Source of the DNA: an uncultured Collinsella sp.
Lineage (GTDB): Bacteria; Actinomycetota; Coriobacteriia; Coriobacteriales; Coriobacteriaceae
Length of the DNA stretch: 8,510 bases
Assembly (NCBI GenBank): GCA_900551195.1
Contig: URVD01000070.1
Location: forward strand, 1-8,510
Direction: 5' to 3'
Below the pieces are notes generated by a model. It saw nothing but the letters and a program-made list of their open reading frames with translations. It was not told where the DNA came from and did no database searches. A program made the position numbers and the translations under genes. Positions 5,862 to 8,510 of the stretch are shown here, in pieces; the first letter of the stretch is position 1; each line of letters starts with the position of its first letter.

Positions 5862-7352
5862 ATGAGCAAATACATCATCGGAATCGATCAGTCCACACAG
5901 GGTGCTAAGGCGCTGCTGGTGGACGAGGGCGGCCATCTGATCCATCGCGCCGACCGCTCACATCGCCAGATTGTCAACGAGGCCGGCTGGGTGAGCCATG
6001 ACCCGGCCGAGATCGCCGCCAACGTGCTGGCTGTGGCACGCACCGTGGTGGAGGAGACCGGGGTCGATCCGGCAGACATCGCCGGCGTTGGCATTTCCAA
6101 CCAGCGCGAGACCACCGTTGCCTGGAGCCGCACGACGGGCGAGCCGCTGTGCGATGCCGTGGTGTGGCAGTGCGCCCGCGCCCGCGAGCTGTGCGACGAG
6201 CTGGCTGCGCGCGAAGGCGTGGCCGAGCTGGTGCGTCACACGACGGGTCTGGTGCTCTCGCCCTACTATCCGGCGGGCAAGATGGCTTGGATCCTCGAGA
6301 ACGTTCCTGCGGCTGCCGAGGCCGCTGCAGCGGGCGAGCTGTGCCTGGGCACCATCGATGCCTGGGTGGTTTGGACGCTCACGGGCGGCGCGGAGTTTCG
6401 CTGCGACTGGTCCAATGCCAGCCGCACGCAGCTTTTTGACCTGCGCCGTGGCTGCTGGAGCGAGCCTGTGTGCGAGGCCTTTGGTGTCAATCCGGCGTGC
6501 CTGCCGCAGGTGACCGATTCCGATGGCCTGTTCGGTACAACGGACCTGGGCGGCTTTTTGCCGGCGCCCGTGCCCATTCACGGCGTGCTCGGCGACAGCC
6601 ATGCCGCCTTGTTTGCCCAGGGCTGCCATAGCCGCGGCATGGCCAAGGCGACCTATGGCACCGGAAGCTCGGTCATGATGAACGTCGGCGACGAGTTCGT
6701 CGCCAGCTCGCATGGGCTTTCGAGCTCGCTCGCATGGCGTATGGACGGCGTGACCGAGTACGTGCTCGAGGGCAACGTGAGCTACGCCGGCGCCGTCAAG
6801 ACGTGGCTGCGCGACGACTTGGAACTCATCAACAATCCCGAGGAAGTCACCGACCTGTGCTACGCCGCCAATCCGGCAAGCCGTGTCTACTTTGTGCCGG
6901 CGTTCACTGGCCTGGGCGCGCCGCACTGGGCGAGCGATGCCGAGGGCTGCGTCTTTGGCATGACGCGCACCACGGGCCGTGCGGAGTTCGTAAAGGCCGC
7001 CGACGAGTCGATCGCCTATCAGATCTTCGACGTGATCGATGCGATGGTCGAGGATTCGGGCGCGGCACTGGCCGAGCTTCGTGTTGACGGTGGTCCCACG
7101 CGCGACGCGTACCTGATGCAGTTTGAGAGCGACCTGGTCGGCTCGCCCATCCGCATTGCGAGCAACGACGAGATGAGCGGTCTGGGCGCGGCCTGGGCCT
7201 GCGGCATTGCGCTGGGCATGTACACGCGCGACGTCGTCGACGTCTACGGCGCCCGCGGCATCGTGGAGCCCACCATGTCCGCCGACGAGCGCGCCAAAAA
7301 GATCGCCGGCTGGCGCCATGCTGTCGACGCCACAATTGCATACACTGCCTAG
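5862..7352 (+). CDS. FGGY-family carbohydrate kinase, glycerol-kinase-like with an altered substrate pocket
   Basis: The 496-residue ATP-dependent kinase has the full FGGY fold: the N-terminal phosphate loop GIDQSTQGAKALL, the FGGY signature at 135-147 (YYPAGKMAWILEN), the ATP-side motif YGTGSSVMMN, and C-terminal motifs FTGLGAPHW, LRVDGGPTRDAYLMQF and SGLGAAWACGIALG. Overall it is closest to glycerol kinase: R82, E83, W102 and the PYY tyrosines align with E. coli GlpK substrate residues, and the catalytic base D245 is kept. However, the glutamine that follows it in GlpK (Q246) is serine here (GDSHAALFAQ), and the ATP-side loop lacks GlpK's usual YGTGCF. This argues for a polyol or ketose other than glycerol. 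The ATG at 5862 is set by AGGAG at 5852-5856. It lies 142 bases after the transketolase genes on the same strand. A likely role is phosphorylating the ketose made by the isomerase, for example apulose, xylulose or ribulose; glycerol or erythritol kinase remains possible. Confidence 0.88.
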   Translation: MSKYIIGIDQSTQGAKALLVDEGGHLIHRADRSHRQIVNEAGWVSHDPAEIAANVLAVARTVVEETGVDPADIAGVGISNQRETTVAWSRTTGEPLCDAVVWQCARARELCDELAAREGVAELVRHTTGLVLSPYYPAGKMAWILENVPAAAEAAAAGELCLGTIDAWVVWTLTGGAEFRCDWSNASRTQLFDLRRGCWSEPVCEAFGVNPACLPQVTDSDGLFGTTDLGGFLPAPVPIHGVLGDSHAALFAQGCHSRGMAKATYGTGSSVMMNVGDEFVASSHGLSSSLAWRMDGVTEYVLEGNVSYAGAVKTWLRDDLELINNPEEVTDLCYAANPASRVYFVPAFTGLGAPHWASDAEGCVFGMTRTTGRAEFVKAADESIAYQIFDVIDAMVEDSGAALAELRVDGGPTRDAYLMQFESDLVGSPIRIASNDEMSGLGAAWACGIALGMYTRDVVDVYGARGIVEPTMSADERAKKIAGWRHAVDATIAYTA

Positions 7353-7381
7353 GCGGCTGCGCGGCGCCCAAGGATTTTTCT

Positions 7382-7416
7382 GGGACGGGGATAAAAAACT
7401 CATTGATCCCCGTCCC
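7382..7416 (+). repeat. Hairpin of GGGACGGGG copies 1 and 2
   Basis: GGGACGGGGAT (7382-7392) pairs perfectly over 11 bases with ATCCCCGTCCC (7406-7416) across a 13-base loop that contains AAAAAA. Read on the minus strand the same hairpin has an internal T-run, but no T-run follows it in either direction. It competes with the terminator hairpin for copy 2. Confidence 0.65.
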
Positions 7417-7445
7417 GGGTAGCTCATTTGGGACGGGGCTTTTTT
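7408..7445 (+). terminator. Intrinsic terminator after the kinase gene (copies 2 and 3)
   Basis: CCCCGTCCC (7408-7416) pairs with GGGACGGGG (7430-7438) over 9 bases with a 13-base loop. The stem is followed by C and six T bases (7440-7445), the classic layout of a factor-independent terminator. It would end the isomerase-transketolase-kinase transcripts before luxS. Confidence 0.75.
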
Positions 7446-7457
7446 GACTGGTATGAT
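7428..7457 (+). promoter_or_regulatory. Tentative luxS promoter inside the inverted repeat
   Basis: TATGAT (7452-7457) is a good -10 hexamer (5 of 6). The best -35 at suitable distance is TTGGGA (7428-7433; 4 of 6; 18-base spacer), which lies within repeat copy 3. Transcription would begin near 7464, leaving a leader of about 58 bases that includes only the fourth repeat copy. Confidence 0.35.
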
Positions 7458-7498
7458 TGGTGTGATCATTCGAACCAGCTAAAAGAGCCCCGTCCCAA
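7428..7498 (+). repeat. Long inverted repeat (copies 3 and 4) spanning the luxS upstream region
   Basis: TTGGGACGGGGCT (7428-7440) is the exact reverse complement of AGCCCCGTCCCAA (7486-7498). Pairing continues inward through TTTTT/AAAA and CTGG (7448-7451) with CCAG (7475-7478), and the loop carries a further ATGAT/ATCAT dyad (7453-7457, 7465-7469). The fourth copy ends 23 bases before the luxS ATG. Confidence 0.7.
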
Positions 7499-7521
7499 TT
7501 TAACTATCGAGAGGATCTGCC

Positions 7522-8010
7522 ATGGAGCGCATCGCGAGTTTTTCCGTTGACCATCTGCTGCTCGAGCCCGGCGTGTATGTGAGCCGCATCGACCGCGATC
7601 CGGCGACCGACGCCGCCGTCACCACCTTTGACCTGCGCCTGACCACGCCCAACAAGGAGCCGGTCATGAACACGGCCGAGTGCCACACCATCGAGCACCT
7701 GGGCGCGACGTTCCTTCGCAATCATGCCGAGTGGTCGAGTCGTATCGTTTACTTTGGCCCCATGGGCTGCCGCACGGGCTTTTACCTGGTTGTCTTTGGC
7801 GAGCTGACGAGCGAGGAAATCCAGAACGAGGATTTCATTCTGTTCGAGTTTGTTGCTGGCTTTGAGGGCGATGTCCCCGGTGCCGCTCCCGAGGAGTGCG
7901 GCAACTACCTGGACCAGAACCTCCCCATGGCAAACTGGCTCGCGCGCCGCTATCTCGACCGTGACCTGGCCGATATCGACGAGAAGCACCTGCACTATCA
8001 GCAGGCGTAA
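7522..8010 (+). CDS. luxS: S-ribosylhomocysteine lyase LuxS
   Basis: LuxS cleaves S-ribosylhomocysteine into homocysteine and 4,5-dihydroxy-2,3-pentanedione, the precursor of the autoinducer AI-2. It serves the activated methyl cycle after SAH nucleosidase. The 162-residue length is normal for the family. The Fe/Zn ligands are H55 and H59 of the hallmark ECHTIEHL motif and C126 of EECGNY. The catalytic pair is E58 and C83, the latter in GPMGCRTGFYL. The N-terminal SFSVDHLLLEPGVYVSR is also typical, so the gene looks intact and functional. The ATG at 7522 follows GAGAGGA at 7509-7515. It is bounded by terminators on both sides and is therefore probably a single-gene transcript. Its link to the sugar operon is likely only neighbourhood, although its substrate also carries a ribose unit. 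Confidence 0.97.
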   Translation: MERIASFSVDHLLLEPGVYVSRIDRDPATDAAVTTFDLRLTTPNKEPVMNTAECHTIEHLGATFLRNHAEWSSRIVYFGPMGCRTGFYLVVFGELTSEEIQNEDFILFEFVAGFEGDVPGAAPEECGNYLDQNLPMANWLARRYLDRDLADIDEKHLHYQQA

Positions 8011-8039
8011 GGGCTTTATCGCCCAAAGCGCGCGCATTG

Positions 8040-8070
8040 GGCGCCTTCGCTTATGCGGGGGCGCCTTTTT
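8040..8070 (+). terminator. Intrinsic terminator of luxS
   Basis: GGCGCCTTCGC (8040-8050) pairs with GCGGGGGCGCC (8055-8065) around a TTAT loop, giving an 11-base stem with two G-U pairs, followed directly by TTTTT (8066-8070). It lies 30 bases after the luxS stop and isolates luxS from the next gene. Confidence 0.9.
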
Positions 8071-8091
8071 GTTGAGTGGTCGGGACGAGCG

Positions 8092-8120
8092 TTCAAAATC
8101 GCTCATGTTTGTTCTAGAAT
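8092..8120 (+). promoter_or_regulatory. Promoter of the DUF4867-like gene
   Basis: TTCAAA (8092-8097) and TAGAAT (8115-8120) are separated by the ideal 17 bases and match the -35 and -10 consensus at 4 and 5 of 6 positions. Transcription would start near 8127, giving a leader under 30 bases. The -10 sits between the two left arms of the TGTTC dyad. Confidence 0.6.
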
Positions 8121-8155
8121 GTTCGTACTGTCACACAAACGAACAGGAGTGAACA
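8110..8155 (+). promoter_or_regulatory. Nested symmetric operator candidate (TGTTC/GAACA dyad)
   Basis: TGTTC (8110-8114) and TGTTCG (8120-8125) on the left are mirrored exactly by CGAACA (8140-8145) and GAACA (8151-8155) on the right, all about one centre between 8132 and 8133. Arms on the same side are 10 bases apart, one helical turn. The element covers the -10, the transcript start and the CAGGAG ribosome binding site, ending in the ATG, which is a good position for repression. Confidence 0.5.
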
Positions 8156-8510
8156 TGCATATCTATTCTGTCAACGATCCCGAGTTCAAATCCTATGGCA
8201 ACGTTTGGGATGACGTTCCGTCCGAGCTCACGTCGCCCGTGCTCGAGGCGCTCTCTGCCACGCCCATTCCCGAGGGCAGCAAGTACGTAGCAAGTGCGCC
8301 GGAGCTCGAGGGCGTCAAGGATGCCGACAAACTGGGCTTTCTCATGTTTGGCGGCCGCCCCTTCCAGCTCGGCTGGTGCAACGGCCACAACACACGCCTC
8401 AACTGCCTGGAGTATCACCGCGCCAGCGAGTTTAACCTGGGCGCCCGCGACTTTACGTTCAAGGCCGAAAACTTCTACTACAATGAAGAACATGACTTCT
8501 GCATCTGCCC
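8155..8510 (+). CDS. DUF4867-like protein, N-terminal part (runs off the window)
   Basis: The frame opens at ATG 8155, preceded by CAGGAG at 8144-8149, and stays open for 118 codons to the window edge, so the C-terminus is missing. The stretch at residues 72-89, containing GWCNGHNTRLNCLEYHR, followed by ASEFNLGARDF, matches my memory of the DUF4867 family, cupin-like proteins of roughly 200 residues found in Firmicutes and Actinobacteria. H78, E86 and H88 are spaced as possible metal ligands of a cupin barrel. No signal peptide or membrane segment is visible, so it is probably cytoplasmic. The biochemical role is unknown to me; relatives are, as I recall, often found near sugar-use genes, which could make it a sugar-binding or mutarotase/isomerase-like protein. 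It has its own promoter and a dyad operator, so it is likely regulated separately from luxS. Confidence 0.65.
   Translation, partial: MHIYSVNDPEFKSYGNVWDDVPSELTSPVLEALSATPIPEGSKYVASAPELEGVKDADKLGFLMFGGRPFQLGWCNGHNTRLNCLEYHRASEFNLGARDFTFKAENFYYNEEHDFCIC

Noticed and set aside
7352..7379. GGCG/CGCC hairpin followed by TTTTT directly after the kinase stop
   Set aside because: The stem is four pairs and separated from the T-run by several bases, so it is weaker than the terminator at 7408-7445.
5958..7469. A 503-codon open frame on the minus strand opposite the kinase
   Set aside because: It is an antisense shadow of the FGGY kinase with no recognisable motifs and no ribosome binding site; its start lies inside the repeat block.
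7381..7498. CRISPR array made of the GGGACGGGG repeats
   Set aside because: The copies alternate in orientation, are about 9-13 bases long and are irregularly spaced, unlike direct CRISPR repeats; no cas genes are present.
8011..8024. Short GGGC/GCCC hairpin directly after luxS
   Set aside because: The stem is only four pairs and lacks a T-run; the strong terminator 16 bases later explains the end of transcription.

Overview
The window looks like a piece of a high-GC Gram-positive gut bacterium, most likely a member of the Coriobacteriia close to Collinsella. That is an inference from the GC-rich coding sequence, strong GGAG-type ribosome binding sites, short T-tailed terminators, and a luxS beside a DUF4867-like gene; no species marker is present. 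All supported genes lie on the + strand. Every long minus-strand frame is the antisense shadow of a real gene.

Layout. (1) 1-1075: the last 37 codons of a ribokinase-like PfkB sugar kinase, then a nucleoside hydrolase broken by a frameshift near 388-392. Together they would have released ribose from nucleosides and phosphorylated it. (2) 1076-1278: an AT-rich regulatory gap with a TTGACA promoter and repeated GTTTA/TAAAC motifs. (3) 1279-2289: a LacI-family repressor, ended by a UUCG-tetraloop terminator. (4) 2390-2545: a second AT-rich control region with seven copies of GTTTA/TAAAC. (5) 2546-5719: a tightly packed unit of a FucI/AraA-like sugar isomerase and the two halves of a split transketolase, with a 2-base gap and an 8-base overlap. 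(6) 5720-5861: a 142-base gap holding a REP-like hairpin and two further inverted repeats. (7) 5862-7352: an FGGY kinase of glycerol-kinase type with a substituted substrate pocket. (8) 7353-7521: a set of four alternating copies of GGGACGGGG forming a terminator and larger hairpins. (9) 7522-8010: luxS with its own terminator. (10) 8155 to the window end: the N-terminal 118 codons of a DUF4867-like protein, behind a promoter that carries a striking nested dyad.

How the genes could work together. Isomerase, kinase and split transketolase in one cluster suggest a pathway in which an aldose is isomerised to a ketose, phosphorylated, and cleaved directly by a dedicated two-subunit transketolase into central pentose-phosphate and triose intermediates. 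No epimerase or aldolase is seen. This architecture resembles the D-apiose route (apiose isomerase, apulose kinase, AptA/AptB transketolase), but the substrate cannot be fixed from sequence alone. The LacI regulator next door probably controls the cluster and itself, because the same motif, in part with the same 21-base spacing, recurs in both promoter regions. The flanking ribokinase, nucleoside hydrolase and LuxS also handle ribose moieties, so the neighbourhood has a pentose theme.
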